Source of the DNA: Streptomyces vilmorinianum
GTDB lineage: Bacteria > Actinomycetota > Actinomycetes > Streptomycetales > Streptomycetaceae
Direction of reading: 5' to 3'
Length of the DNA: 64,000 bases
Assembly (NCBI RefSeq): GCF_005517195.1
Contig: NZ_CP040244.1
Span: 248,001-312,000, forward strand
The notes under the pieces are model-generated. The model made no database searches. It saw only the letters and a list, made by a program, of their open reading frames with translations, and was not told the DNA's origin. Below, in pieces: positions 27,025 through 36,534 of the stretch. Within the stretch, counting starts at the first letter, position 1. Each line of letters begins with the position of its first letter. Position numbers and translations under genes: made by a program.

Positions 27025-27944
27025 CGCGCCGCCACCTCGTCGGTGTCGTCGGTGTAGTGCCGGAGGAAAAGCTCCTCGAGCGTGGGAGGCGTGCTGGTCA
27101 GGGACCGGACGCCGGACTCGGTCAGGGACCGCAGCACCGCGTCGAGCTTGTCGGTGTCGACCTGGAGCCGGACCCGGCGCCCTTGGCCCCCCTCGATTGT
27201 CTGAAGGGCCAGGTCGTGGACGCCCGGGAGGTGGGCGAGTCCGTTGGGCGCGCCGGCGAGTTCGGCGGTGACGCTCGTACGGGTCAGGTGGCGCAGGTCC
27301 GCGAGCGAGCCGGACTCGACCGTCTGCCCCTTGCGGATGATGCTGACCCGGTCGCAGAGGGTCTCGACCTCGCTGAGGATGTGCGACGAGAGCAGGATCG
27401 TGCGGCCGCGCTCGCGCGCCTCGGCGACGCAGCTCTGGAAGACGCCCTCCATCAGCGGGTCGAGGCCGCTGGTGGGCTCGTCGAGGATGAGGAGCTCGAC
27501 GTCGGAGGCGAAGGCGGCGACGAGGGCGACCTTCTGCCGGTTGCCCTTGGAGTACGTCCGGCCCTTCTTCGTAGGGTCGAGCTCGAAGCGCTCGATCAGC
27601 TCGGCCCGCCGGGCCTTGTCGAGCCCTCCGCGGAGCCGCCCGTAGAGGTCGATGACCTCGCCGCCGGAGAGGTTGCGCCAGAGCGTCACGTCACCGGGGA
27701 CGTACGCGATGTGGCGATGCAGCTCGACGGCGTCCTGCCAGGGGTCCTTGCCGAGGAGCTGCGCGGCGCCGGAGTCGCCCCGCAGCAGCCCGAGGAGCAC
27801 CCGGATGGTCGTGGACTTCCCGGAGCCGTTGGGGCCGAGGAAGCCGTGGACCTCACCGGTCTCGACGGTGAGGTCGAGGCCGTCCAGCGCGTGTGTCCGC
27901 CCGAAGGACTTGTGGAGTCCGGCGACGGTGATTGCCTTCGTCAT
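27021..27944 (-). CDS. ABC exporter ATP-binding protein
   Basis: 307 residues. Walker [10 protein letters not shown] (about residues 38-46), Q-loop YVPGDVTLW, an unusual signature [15 protein letters not shown] in place of LSGGQ, Walker [15 protein letters not shown] and H-loop SSHILSE. The C-terminal about 80 residues form the accessory domain of DrrA-like exporters. It is the first gene of the two-gene operon and is divergent from the GbsR/MarR-like gene 84 bases away, with a palindromic region between. Confidence 0.92.
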   Translation of the reverse strand: MTKAITVAGLHKSFGRTHALDGLDLTVETGEVHGFLGPNGSGKSTTIRVLLGLLRGDSGAAQLLGKDPWQDAVELHRHIAYVPGDVTLWRNLSGGEVIDLYGRLRGGLDKARRAELIERFELDPTKKGRTYSKGNRQKVALVAAFASDVELLILDEPTSGLDPLMEGVFQSCVAEARERGRTILLSSHILSEVETLCDRVSIIRKGQTVESGSLADLRHLTRTSVTAELAGAPNGLAHLPGVHDLALQTIEGGQGRRVRLQVDTDKLDAVLRSLTESGVRSLTSTPPTLEELFLRHYTDDTDEVAAR

Positions 27945-27955
27945 GTTTCAGAACG

Positions 27956-27994
27956 TACGCTTCTTTCAGAAACTTGTGAAGTTAAGGAAGCGTA
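27956..27994. promoter_or_regulatory. Palindromic operator between the ABC operon and its regulator
   Basis: Outer arms TACGCTTC (27956-27963) and GAAGCGTA (27987-27994) are perfectly complementary. An inner AACTT-GTG-AAGTT (27971-27983) lies nearly at their centre. TTTCAGAA occurs twice, 18 bases apart (27946 and 27964). TATAAA at 27993-27998 could be a -10 for the regulator gene. Together they suggest autorepression plus control of the exporter. Confidence 0.65.
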
Positions 27995-28028
27995 TAAAAT
28001 CGTGGGCGTCCGAGGAACGAGGGAGACG

Positions 28029-28535
28029 ATGTCCGACATGACGACCCCCATCGCAGGCGACGAAGAGGCGGTGTCCCGCTTCGTGGAGCGCTTCGCCGCC
28101 GAGCTCACCGAGGCCGGCATGCAGCGCATGGCCGCGCGGGTCTTCGCGGCGCTCCTGGCCTCCGAATCCGCCTCCGCGACCTCGGCCGAGCTCTCCGAAC
28201 AGCTCAGGATCAGCCCGGCCGCCGTCTCCGGCGCCGTCCGCTACCTCTCCCAGGTCAGCATGGTCAGCCGCGAACGCGACCCGGGCTCGCGCCGCGACCG
28301 CTACGTCCTGCACAGCGAGGTCTGGTACGAGGCCTTCACCCGCCGCGACCAGATCCTCACCCGCTGGGAGAAGGTCCTGCGCGAAGGCGCGGAGCTCCTC
28401 GGCCCCGACACGGCGGCGGGCAGGCGCACGGCCGAGACGGCGGAGTTCTTCGAGTTCCTCCAGAAGGAGATGCTGGCCATGATGGACCGCTGGCGCGCGC
28501 AGAAGGCCGCCACGACCGCGCAGGACGCCTCCTAG
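28029..28535 (+). CDS. GbsR/MarR-family transcriptional regulator
   Basis: 168 residues. A winged helix-turn-helix of the GbsR type reads SASATSAELSEQLRISPAAVSGAVRYLSQVSMVSRERDPGSRRDRYVL (about residues 50-98), flanked by helical dimerisation segments. The divergent ABC exporter and the palindromes in the 84-base gap point to local control, as is usual for such exporter regulators. ATG at 28029; an in-frame ATG at 28038 is possible. The ligand is unknown. Confidence 0.9.
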   Translation: MSDMTTPIAGDEEAVSRFVERFAAELTEAGMQRMAARVFAALLASESASATSAELSEQLRISPAAVSGAVRYLSQVSMVSRERDPGSRRDRYVLHSEVWYEAFTRRDQILTRWEKVLREGAELLGPDTAAGRRTAETAEFFEFLQKEMLAMMDRWRAQKAATTAQDAS

Positions 28536-28574
28536 CCTCCTCCAGCCCTTCCCCCTCCAGCCCCTTCCCCCCTC

Positions 28575-29387
28575 CTAGCCCTCCTTCTTCGGCAGCGTCA
28601 GCCCCCAGGCATCCGCCCGTACCGTCCACGTCCTGCGCCGGACCGGGCCCGTCACCACCGTGTCCGCGCGGTAGCGGAAGTCCGGGCCTGAGACCGTCAG
28701 GGTGCGCGCGTCCGTGTGGAAGGGGGGCGCGGACGGAGGATGGACCGTGACCTCGGCCACGCCGCCGAGGGACCGTACGCTCACCCCCTCCACCGGGGCG
28801 TCGATGTCGCTGAGCAGCACGCCGTCCGCCTCCACCCGGAGGCGGTGGGTGCGGATCGCGAGGTGCGCCGGGGCCGGCCGGACCAGCGTGCGGACCAGGG
28901 AGCGGCACGTGTCCCAGACCGAGGGCGGGGTCTCGGCGCTCACCACCGGGCCCTGGACCGCCGGGATGCGCAGATCGCCCAGGACGACCCCGTCGCTGTC
29001 GTCGACCAGCAGGTCGAGCTGCCGTACCACCCCGTCGAGCACCGCCCGCGCCGCCGTCACCGCGCTCTGCGGCACGCCGAGCGCGTGGGCGACTTCCAGA
29101 CAGCCCGGGGCGCCGATCGGGACGAGGGCCAGCGCGCCGCCCGCGAGGTCACGCTCCCGGTACAGCAGCGTCACGGTCCGTAGCAGCGCACGGTCGTCGC
29201 CGACCACCACAGTGCGGCGGGAGCCCCGCCGGGCAAGGGCCCGGGAGAATTCCTCCGGGCTGTCCGGGAGGCAGATCTTCGCTTCTGCCCCCGCACACAA
29301 CACATCTTTCGCGATCCGTACGGACTCGCCGTCACTTCGGCGGGCGACCGGGTCGATGACCACCAGCAGCTGGTCGTGAGCCGACAC
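28575..29387 (-). CDS. Diacylglycerol-kinase-like protein
   Basis: 270 residues resembling the DagK/sphingosine kinase (LCB5) fold: LLVVIDPVARRSDGESVRIAKDVL at the N-terminus and the VPIGAPGCLEVAHALGVP segment in place of the usual GTGNDFAR glycine-rich loop. The catalytic signature is poor, so lipid phosphorylation is uncertain. The start is the GTG at 29387, with GAAGGA seven bases before it; ORF extension to 29420 is not supported. It is divergent from purA and is commonly placed there in Streptomyces (recalled, not checked). Confidence 0.75.
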   Translation of the reverse strand: MSAHDQLLVVIDPVARRSDGESVRIAKDVLCAGAEAKICLPDSPEEFSRALARRGSRRTVVVGDDRALLRTVTLLYRERDLAGGALALVPIGAPGCLEVAHALGVPQSAVTAARAVLDGVVRQLDLLVDDSDGVVLGDLRIPAVQGPVVSAETPPSVWDTCRSLVRTLVRPAPAHLAIRTHRLRVEADGVLLSDIDAPVEGVSVRSLGGVAEVTVHPPSAPPFHTDARTLTVSGPDFRYRADTVVTGPVRRRTWTVRADAWGLTLPKKEG

Positions 29388-29421
29388 CTCGGTCCTTCCT
29401 CGGGTAGCATCTTTGTGCAAG

Positions 29422-29449
29422 AGCCCCTTGCGCTATTGCGCCAGGGGCT
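29422..29449 (+). other. Hairpin in the purA upstream region
   Basis: AGCCCCT-T-GCGC, loop TATT, GCGC-C-AGGGGCT: an 11-pair stem with one mismatch, 80 bases before the purA start. It could be a leader structure or attenuator, or a terminator of a short upstream RNA. Not U-tailed. Confidence 0.5.
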
Positions 29450-29529
29450 TCGTCTATTCCGGGGCACACCGGTGAGGCGGCCTCGGCCCCTGACCTTGGA
29501 CATGCCCCACCCGGAAGGGGTGTACGCCT

Positions 29530-30813
29530 GTGCCCGCACTTGTGCTGCTCGGTGCTCAGTGGGGTGACGAGGGCAAGGGAAAGGCCACCGACCTCCTCGG
29601 TGGATCCGTTGACTATGTAGTGCGTTACCAGGGCGGCAACAACGCCGGCCACACCGTCGTCGTCGGCGACCAGAAGTACGCGCTGCATCTTCTCCCTTCC
29701 GGAATCCTCTCGCCGGGGTGTACCCCGGTGATCGGAAACGGTGTCGTCGTCGACCCGGCGGTCCTGCTCTCCGAGCTGAGCGGGCTGAACGAGCGAGGCG
29801 TCGACACGTCCAAGCTCCTCATCAGCGGTAACGCGCATCTCATTACGCCCTACAACGTCACCCTCGACAAGGTGACGGAACGGTTCCTCGGGAAGCGCAA
29901 GATCGGCACCACCGGCCGGGGCATCGGCCCGACCTACGCCGACAAGATCAACCGTGTCGGCATCCGGGTCCAGGACCTGTACGACGAGTCGATCCTGACC
30001 CAGAAGGTCGAGGCGGCGCTGGAGGGCAAGAACCAGCTGCTCGCCAAGCTCTACAACCGCCGCGCGATCGACGCCGCCCAGATCGTCGAGGAGATGCTCC
30101 AGTACGCGGAGCAGATCAAGCCCTTCGTCGCCGACACCACCCTGATCCTCAACAACGCGCTGGACGAGGACAAGGTCGTGCTCTTCGAGGGCGGCCAGGG
30201 CACGCTCCTGGACGTCGACCACGGCACGTACCCCTTCGTCACCTCCTCGAACCCGACCGCGGGCGGCGCCTGCACGGGTACGGGTGTCGGCCCGACGAAG
30301 ATCAGCCGGGTCATCGGCATCCTCAAGGCGTACACGACCCGCGTCGGCGCCGGCCCGTTCCCGACCGAGCTCTTCGACAAGGACGGCGAGGACCTGCGCC
30401 GCATCGGCGGCGAGCGCGGTGTCACCACCGGCCGCGACCGCCGCTGCGGCTGGTTCGACGCGGTCATCGCCCGCTACGCGACCCGCGTCAACGGCCTGAC
30501 CGACTTCTTCCTCACCAAGCTCGACGTGCTGACGGGCTGGGAGCAGATCCCGGTCTGTGTCGCGTACGAGATCGACGGCAAGCGCGTCGAGGAGCTCCCG
30601 TACTCGCAGACCGACTTCCACCACGCGAAGCCGGTCTACGAGATGCTGCCGGGCTGGTCCGAGGACATCACCAAGGCCAAGACCTTCGCCGACCTGCCGA
30701 AGAACGCGCAGGCGTACGTGAAGGCCCTGGAGGAGATGTCGGGCGCCCCGATCTCCGCGATCGGCGTCGGCCCCGGCCGGACCGAGACGATCGAGATCAA
30801 CTCGTTCCTCTAG
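29530..30813 (+). CDS. purA: Adenylosuccinate synthetase
   Basis: 427 residues; joins IMP and aspartate with GTP to form adenylosuccinate, the first committed step to AMP. The N-terminal GTP loop GDEGKGK (residues 12-18), NNAGHTVV, the IMP-loop [13 protein letters not shown], the [23 protein letters not shown] signature and C-terminal [12 protein letters not shown] are all intact. The start is a GTG preceded by GGAAGGGG. A strong terminator follows. It stands alone with a long leader carrying a hairpin. Confidence 0.97.
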   Translation: MPALVLLGAQWGDEGKGKATDLLGGSVDYVVRYQGGNNAGHTVVVGDQKYALHLLPSGILSPGCTPVIGNGVVVDPAVLLSELSGLNERGVDTSKLLISGNAHLITPYNVTLDKVTERFLGKRKIGTTGRGIGPTYADKINRVGIRVQDLYDESILTQKVEAALEGKNQLLAKLYNRRAIDAAQIVEEMLQYAEQIKPFVADTTLILNNALDEDKVVLFEGGQGTLLDVDHGTYPFVTSSNPTAGGACTGTGVGPTKISRVIGILKAYTTRVGAGPFPTELFDKDGEDLRRIGGERGVTTGRDRRCGWFDAVIARYATRVNGLTDFFLTKLDVLTGWEQIPVCVAYEIDGKRVEELPYSQTDFHHAKPVYEMLPGWSEDITKAKTFADLPKNAQAYVKALEEMSGAPISAIGVGPGRTETIEINSFL

Positions 30814-30865
30814 GGGAACCTGTCGTGCGCGTTCGTTCCGCGGGGCGGGACGGGTGGGCACGACG

Positions 30866-30906
30866 CCACGAGGGCGGCGCACGTTTCCTGTGCGCCGCCC
30901 TCGTGG
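30866..30906 (+). terminator. Terminator of purA
   Basis: A perfect 17-bp stem, 30866-30882 with 30890-30906, and a 7-base loop (GTTTCCT). It lies 53 bases after the purA stop. Confidence 0.9.
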
Positions 30907-31011
30907 GCATGCAGGCGGGGCCTGCGGTACTTCGTCACTTCGTCGCGTCGGCGCCTCGGCCGGTCGGAAACCAGGTGCGGGCGGTCGGCGCGGTGGTGTG
31001 TGATCGAGGGC

Positions 31012-31887
31012 ATGGCGACTGTGTTGGGAAAGCCGGGAGTCGACGGGCTGAGCGAGGCTGTGGGCGTGCTGCGGGAGTGGCAGTACGACGGGGCGCCGAT
31101 GCAACTGCATCCGGGGGACCTGGGATGGTTCTGGCGGTCAGGGGCGGAAGCGACCGCCGCGGCGGTCAGGACGTGGAGGCGGAACGGACGGATTCTCGCC
31201 GTCGGGCTGCTGGACGGCCCCGGGCTGTTGCGGCTGACGATCGCGCCGGACGCTCAGCGGGACGAGGAGCTGGCGCGGCAGTTGGTTCACGACGTGACCG
31301 AGCCGGAGCGCGGCGTGCTGCCCGAGGGGAAGGCGAGCATCGAGGCACCGATGGGTGCCCTGGTCCAGGATCTGCTCTTCGAGGCCGGCTGGAACGTCGA
31401 CGAGCCGTGGACGCCGCTGCGCCGCGACCTCACGGAGCCGGTGCATGACCCGGGCGTGCGGATCGAGGTGGTCGGGCCGGAGCAGGCGCACGTGTTCGCC
31501 GCCGTGCTTCGGGCGGCGTTCGACGGGTCGAGGTTCACGGACGAGCGCTGGCACGCGATGGCGGCCGGATCGCCGTACGCCGACGCCCGGTGTCTCGTCG
31601 CGTACGACGACCGGGGCAACGCGGTGGCGGCGGTGACGGTGTGGTCGGCCGGTCCGGGCAGGCCCGGGCTCCTCGAACCGATGGGCGTGCACCGGGATCA
31701 TCGCCGTCGCGGCTACGGCGAGGCGATCAGCGTCGCAGCGGCGGCCGCACTCCGGGAGCTGGGCTCGTCGAGTGCGATCGTGTGTACCCCGAGCTCCAAT
31801 GTCGGCGCCGTCGCCACCTACGCGTCAGCCGGTTTCCGGCAACGCCCCGAGGTCCGGGACCAGTACCGGAACGCTGACACCCCCTAG
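31012..31887 (+). CDS. GNAT-family N-acetyltransferase
   Basis: About 291 residues. The C-terminal half is a clear GNAT domain: the acetyl-CoA-binding strand-loop LEPMGVHRDHRRRGYGEAI (Arg/Gly-x-x-Gly type) and SSNVGAVATYASAGF. The N-terminal half is a second, degenerate GNAT-like domain (LGWFWRSGAEATAAAVRTW), a two-domain arrangement often seen in actinobacteria. ATG at 31012; a GTG at 31000 is also in frame and neither has a clear ribosome site. The end overlaps the convergent kinase gene by 4 bases. Substrate unknown. Confidence 0.83.
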   Translation: MATVLGKPGVDGLSEAVGVLREWQYDGAPMQLHPGDLGWFWRSGAEATAAAVRTWRRNGRILAVGLLDGPGLLRLTIAPDAQRDEELARQLVHDVTEPERGVLPEGKASIEAPMGALVQDLLFEAGWNVDEPWTPLRRDLTEPVHDPGVRIEVVGPEQAHVFAAVLRAAFDGSRFTDERWHAMAAGSPYADARCLVAYDDRGNAVAAVTVWSAGPGRPGLLEPMGVHRDHRRRGYGEAISVAAAAALRELGSSSAIVCTPSSNVGAVATYASAGFRQRPEVRDQYRNADTP

Positions 31888-33746
31888 TTGCGGTAGAACT
31901 CGCCCGGCTCCCCGTCGAGCATCGGGAAGACGAGGAGGCGCTCCTTGCCCTCGAAGCGGTCGATCACCAGATAGCCCGCGGTGCCGGCCTGTTCGCAGTC
32001 GCGGTCCGAGGAGGCCGGGTCGGGGCTCGTCGGGCCGATGACCAGCGGGGTGCCGGAGCCGGCGAGGAGCGCCGTGGAGGTGCAACTGACCGCGTCCCCG
32101 GTGAGGTTTCCCTCGTCGTCCTGGCGGGGGTAGCCGCTCACATAGCGGAAGACAGGGGCGCCGATCGGGCCCTGGGTGATCGTCACCTCGTCGATGTAGC
32201 GGTCGGCGTTCTCGCCGTAGACCAGAGGGTTGGGCCGGGTCCTCCAGACGCCGAGGAGCGCGGGAGGGACCACGGCCGTGCCGGTGCGCGCCTTGCGGAA
32301 GGTGGCCCTCGCCGCGCCCGAGGTCCACTCCAGGACGTCCGGGGAGCGCAGGGTGAGGGTCTGGTGGGCGGCGGCGGTGCACCGCTGGGCCGGGACGCTG
32401 GTGGTCACGTCGGACTCGCCGAGTACCACCTTGTCCTCGTCGGCGGAGACGAGCCGGGAGCGGCCCATGCACAGCCGCTGCTCGGTCACCTGGACGTAGA
32501 CGGCGGCCTTGGCGCCCGCCGCGCCTTGCCCGAGCTCGATCCGCACGGTCTCGCGAGGGTGGTCGGCCGCGCCTTGCAGGACGCCCTCCCAGGCGCCGAG
32601 GAAGGCGGCCGGGAGGATCCCGGAGGGCCGGGCGGAGATCCCGTCGGTCTCACCGCGGGCCTTGTTCTTCTGGCCGTCGACACCGGAGCCCGGGTCCGGC
32701 CAGAAGGTGTACGTGAGGCCGGCGGCGGCCGCCACGACGAGGGCCGTGGCGGCCGCGATCAGGCTCGTGCGGCGGCGCTTCGGCTTCGGCGGCTTCGGAG
32801 CCGGTACGGGCGTGGGGTCGCCGCCCGCGGCGGCGGTGGCCGTCGCCCCGGACTCCGTCTCCGTTTCGAGTAGTTGGGCCGCGTGGCGGCCGAGGCGGGC
32901 CAGCACCTCCGCCGGGAGCCACGGGTCGGCGACCGTGATCGTCTCCACCAGCTCGGTCGCCGAGGGCCGGGCGGCCGGGTCCTTCCCGAGGCAGGCCCGT
33001 ACCAGGCCGGCGAGTTCGGGCGGAAGGCCCGTCAGGTCGGGCTCGTCGTGCGCGATGCGGAACATCGTGGCGTGGACGCCGCTGTCCGCCGTGCCGAACG
33101 GTGAGCGGCCCGTCGCCGCGTACGCGAGGACCGAGCCGAGGCAGAAGATGTCCGAGGCCGGGGTCAGCTTCTCGCCGCGCACCTGCTCCGGGGACATGAA
33201 GCCGGGTGAGCCGACGACCGCGCCGGTACTGGTCAGTCCGCCGCCGTCGGCGATCGTGTCGACGGCACGGGCGATGCCGAAGTCGATGATCTGCGGGCCG
33301 TCGACGGTGAGCAGGACATTGGACGGCTTGAGGTCGCGGTGGACCAGCCCGGCGGCGTGCACATGGGTGAGCGCCCGCGCGAGCCCGGCCGCGAGCGCGC
33401 GTACGGTCGCGGGCGGCAGCGGCCCGAACTCCTCGCCCACCACGGTCCGCAGCGAAGGACCCGGTACGTAGCCGATGGCCACCCAGGGGGCCTCGGCCGC
33501 CGTGTCCGAGCCCAGCACCGGGGTCGTGCCCGTGCCGCCCACCCGCTCCAGGGCGGCGACCTCGCGGGCGAACCGGCGCCGGAACTCGTCCTGCGCCGCC
33601 AGCTCGGCGTGCACGATCTTCACCGCGACCGTCCGGCCGCCCGCGGAACGCGCCAGGAACACCCGGCCCATCCCACCGGCACCCAGCCGGCCGAGCAGAC
33701 GGAACGGGCCGATGCTGACCGGGTCTTCCGCGTTCAATGGCTCCAC
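31884..33746 (-). CDS. Membrane Ser/Thr protein kinase
   Basis: About 620 residues. The kinase domain (about 10-275) has the P-loop GRLGAGGMGRVFLA, the invariant Lys in VAVKIVH, catalytic HRDLKPSNVLL, DFGIARAV and the SPGFMSPEQV activation segment of the PknB type. A Pro/Lys/Arg linker and one membrane helix (about 320-342, LIAAATALVVAAAAGLTYTF) follow. The rest is an extracellular sensor-like region with paired domains (GAWEGVLQGA and GVWRTRPNPL). GTG start at 33746, 27 bases after the stop of the PstS-like gene; no strong ribosome site, so coupling is likely. Confidence 0.9.
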   Translation of the reverse strand: MEPLNAEDPVSIGPFRLLGRLGAGGMGRVFLARSAGGRTVAVKIVHAELAAQDEFRRRFAREVAALERVGGTGTTPVLGSDTAAEAPWVAIGYVPGPSLRTVVGEEFGPLPPATVRALAAGLARALTHVHAAGLVHRDLKPSNVLLTVDGPQIIDFGIARAVDTIADGGGLTSTGAVVGSPGFMSPEQVRGEKLTPASDIFCLGSVLAYAATGRSPFGTADSGVHATMFRIAHDEPDLTGLPPELAGLVRACLGKDPAARPSATELVETITVADPWLPAEVLARLGRHAAQLLETETESGATATAAAGGDPTPVPAPKPPKPKRRRTSLIAAATALVVAAAAGLTYTFWPDPGSGVDGQKNKARGETDGISARPSGILPAAFLGAWEGVLQGAADHPRETVRIELGQGAAGAKAAVYVQVTEQRLCMGRSRLVSADEDKVVLGESDVTTSVPAQRCTAAAHQTLTLRSPDVLEWTSGAARATFRKARTGTAVVPPALLGVWRTRPNPLVYGENADRYIDEVTITQGPIGAPVFRYVSGYPRQDDEGNLTGDAVSCTSTALLAGSGTPLVIGPTSPDPASSDRDCEQAGTAGYLVIDRFEGKERLLVFPMLDGEPGEFYRN

Positions 33747-33772
33747 GTCGAAAGAGCATGCCAGACGACCAC

Positions 33773-35314
33773 TCACCCCTCGCCACAGATCCGCAGCCCC
33801 TTGGGCGTCGCACATGGCAGGTGCCCATGGGTCCGGATGACGTCCTGGCCGCTGCCCCGGCTCAGGTAGGTGAGAAAACTGGAGGTCAGCGAGTCGGCCG
33901 GGGGCTGTCCCCAGGTGTAGGCGTACTCGATCTCCCGGTACGGGTACGTCGACTCCCCTATCTCGTCCACGTTCGGCGCCCGGCCGTCGATGGCCACCCG
34001 GTGCAGGCCCTTCAGCCCGCTCCCGGCGCGGAGTTCGGTGTAGCCGATGGCCCCCGGCAGCCGGGCGACGGTCGACAACACCTGCTCCGTGCTGTCGAGT
34101 TCGCAGCGCACGACCCGGGCCGCCGGGTCGTCCTTGCTCTCGCAGTCCCGCGAGGAGTTCGCGGGCTCGTTGCGGCCGAGGACCCGGCGCTGGAAGACCT
34201 CCCGTGTACCGGAGTTGGCGTCGCGGCTGACCAGCAGCACCGGCCGGTCCGGGCCGCCCGGGATCTGCTTCCAGTTGGTGATCTCGCCCTGGTAGAGGCG
34301 GCGGACCTCGTCGAGGGAGAGATTCGTGACCGGTATCCCGTCGTTGAGGACGAGGGTGAAGAGGGAGACGGCGACCATGCTCTCGCGCAGCTGCGGGTAG
34401 CCGCCGGGCTTGCGCCCGTCGGAGAGCGCGACGACGGCCGGGGAGCCCTGACCGCCACCGGCGGCGCCGGCCGCCGCCAGTTCCCGTATGCCCGCCGTCG
34501 AGCCGTGCGCGTCCACGACGACGGTGGCGCCCTCGCAGTCCTTCTCGTACTTCTTCGCCAGCTCACGCACCACCGGTGCGAACGCGGTCGAACCGGTGAC
34601 GGTGAGCGAGCCCTTGGCGCAGCCGATCGGCGGCGGGGTCTCGCTCCGGACGATGATCGTGGCCAGGGCGATCACACAGGCGGTGAGGACGATGGTGATG
34701 TTCCTGGCCACCGGGCTGAAGCGCGGCGGTGTGTCGTCGGGCGTCGTGCTGTGGTTCCGGCGGACCACGCCCTCCTTGAGACCGCCGGTGACGGTGACGG
34801 CCTCGTCGGTCACGCTCCCGGCGAGCAGCACGAGGAGCTTGAAGTGCTGACCCTGATTGAGCGGCACCTTGGGGACCAGCACGGAGCTGCCGTCCTTGCG
34901 CAGTCCGGCCGCCTCTGTCAGATGGTCCAGCAGATCCTGGTACTCGGGCGACGTGGTCGCGACGACGCCCCGCACCTGCCCGTCGCCGTAGGTGACGGTC
35001 AGCCCGTGGGTCGCGTGCTCGGGGGCGTTGTAGTCCTCGCGGCCGATGGAGAGGCCACCGTCGTTCTCCACCCGGAGCAGCACGAGACTGGCCCCGTCGG
35101 CGATGTCGGGCAGGTCGTTGAACAGCCCGATCCGCACGTTGTCGCCCGTCCGGCCCTGGCTCTGCCTGCCCAGCGGGGTGTTGAGCTGGACGCGGTAGCC
35201 GATCTGCCGGTGGCGCGGCACGCGCCGCTCGTACCAGACGACACCGGCGGAGACGAGGACACCGAGGAGCGCGGTGACCACGGCGATGACGTTCTCAGCG
35301 GTAAGCCAGTCCAC
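33773..35314 (-). CDS. Membrane protein with PstS-like phosphate-binding domain
   Basis: About 513 residues. One membrane helix at the N-terminus (NVIAVVTALLGVLVSAGVVW) is followed by a soluble domain of about 180 residues, a second membrane helix (ITIVLTACVIALATIIV) and then a PstS-type periplasmic-binding domain: TVTGSTAFAPVVRELAKKYE, VVVDAHGSTAGIRELAA, YQGEITNWKQIPGG and DANSGTREVFQRRVLG. The last two are the phosphate-contacting motifs. It lies directly upstream of the kinase on the same strand, so a joint sensing role is suggested. GTG 35314 is proposed; the frame is open to 35362. Confidence 0.85.
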   Translation of the reverse strand: MDWLTAENVIAVVTALLGVLVSAGVVWYERRVPRHRQIGYRVQLNTPLGRQSQGRTGDNVRIGLFNDLPDIADGASLVLLRVENDGGLSIGREDYNAPEHATHGLTVTYGDGQVRGVVATTSPEYQDLLDHLTEAAGLRKDGSSVLVPKVPLNQGQHFKLLVLLAGSVTDEAVTVTGGLKEGVVRRNHSTTPDDTPPRFSPVARNITIVLTACVIALATIIVRSETPPPIGCAKGSLTVTGSTAFAPVVRELAKKYEKDCEGATVVVDAHGSTAGIRELAAAGAAGGGQGSPAVVALSDGRKPGGYPQLRESMVAVSLFTLVLNDGIPVTNLSLDEVRRLYQGEITNWKQIPGGPDRPVLLVSRDANSGTREVFQRRVLGRNEPANSSRDCESKDDPAARVVRCELDSTEQVLSTVARLPGAIGYTELRAGSGLKGLHRVAIDGRAPNVDEIGESTYPYREIEYAYTWGQPPADSLTSSFLTYLSRGSGQDVIRTHGHLPCATPKGLRICGEG

Positions 35315-35479
35315 GCCCGAGACGGTACGGACGTGTGTGCGGTTCCGTGGGGGAGGTCGCATCCCGCCACCTGGAGTTCTCCCTTCGTTCAGCCCTGCAC
35401 GGGTTGGCGGATCAACGGTTGCCGGGGGTGTGGAGCGTGGGTGTAATGGCGACGAGGGGGCCCGTCGGAGAGGAACCCC

Positions 35480-36421
35480 ATGCGTGTCGTCGAAGTGACC
35501 GCCTACGGCGGCCCTGAGGTCCTGAGGATGGCCCGCCGGCCCGAGCCCGAGGCCGGTGATGTCCCGGGACGGGTACGGGTGCGGCTGAAGGCCGCCGGTG
35601 TGACCCAGGCGGATCTGCGGATCCGCGCGGGCAAGTACGTCGACGAGGTCGGCGATCTCACTCCTCCGTTCGTTCTCGGGACGGACTTCGCGGGCAAGCT
35701 CCTCGATCCGGTGCCCGGCATGGCGGCCGGGACCCGCGTGGCCGGTTTCGTGCCCTGGTTCGAGGAGCTGACGGGCGAGGGCACGTACGCCGAGGTCATT
35801 CAGGTCGCCCCGGAGTGGCTGGCCCCGATCCCGGACGACGTGGAATTCACCGTGGCCGCCTCCGTCCCCCTGGCCGCGATCACCGCCTTCCAGGCCCTCG
35901 ACCGGCTCGCGCTCCCGGAGGGGGCGACGCTGCTCGTCACCGGCGCCAGCGGGGTGGTGGGCCGGTTCGCGGTCCAGTACGCGGCGGCCACCGGACTACG
36001 GGTGGTGGCGGTCGCGCACGAGGGCGACGAACGCGAGCTGAAGGTCCTCGGCGCCGAGCACACCATCCCGCGCGGCGAGATGCCGGAGGTGCTCGAGAGG
36101 CTGCTGGAGTTCGCCCCGGAGCGGGTGAACGGTGTCTTCGACGGGGCCCTCGTCGGTCCCCCTGCCCTCGCGGCCGTGAAGGACGGCGGCGCCTTCGTCG
36201 CCCTCGCCGTCGACCTGACGCCGACGCCCGAACGGAACATCCGCGTCGAGACCGTCTTCGGCAGGCCGGACGCCGCCCGGCTGAAGGAGATCCTGGAGAA
36301 GGTGGCTTCCCGCGAGCTGATCACCCGGGTGGCCGACGTCATGCCCCTGGAGGAGGTCGCGGAGGCGCACCGCCGGGCGGAGGCGGGTCACCGACCCGGC
36401 CGCATCGTGCTGATGATCTGA
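35480..36421 (+). CDS. NADP-dependent quinone oxidoreductase-like (MDR family)
   Basis: 313 residues of the zeta-crystallin/quinone reductase branch of medium-chain dehydrogenases. The N-terminal GroES-like domain carries AGVTQADLRIRAGKY and FVLGTDFAGKL; the Rossmann part has LVTGASGVVGRFAVQYAAATG. No zinc-binding cysteines are seen, as expected for this branch. ATG at 35480 with GAGAGGAACCCC ahead. It is single; the neighbours differ in strand. Substrate unknown. Confidence 0.9.
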   Translation: MRVVEVTAYGGPEVLRMARRPEPEAGDVPGRVRVRLKAAGVTQADLRIRAGKYVDEVGDLTPPFVLGTDFAGKLLDPVPGMAAGTRVAGFVPWFEELTGEGTYAEVIQVAPEWLAPIPDDVEFTVAASVPLAAITAFQALDRLALPEGATLLVTGASGVVGRFAVQYAAATGLRVVAVAHEGDERELKVLGAEHTIPRGEMPEVLERLLEFAPERVNGVFDGALVGPPALAAVKDGGAFVALAVDLTPTPERNIRVETVFGRPDAARLKEILEKVASRELITRVADVMPLEEVAEAHRRAEAGHRPGRIVLMI

Positions 36422-36534
36422 GGCGGGGGTGGGGGCGGGGGCGGGGGGCCCCGGGGCCCGGGCCCGTCTGCTCGGGTACCGCGCCGTCGCCGGATGACCG
36501 GGCGGGGCGGTCAGGAGGTCAGGCGCTCGCGCGC

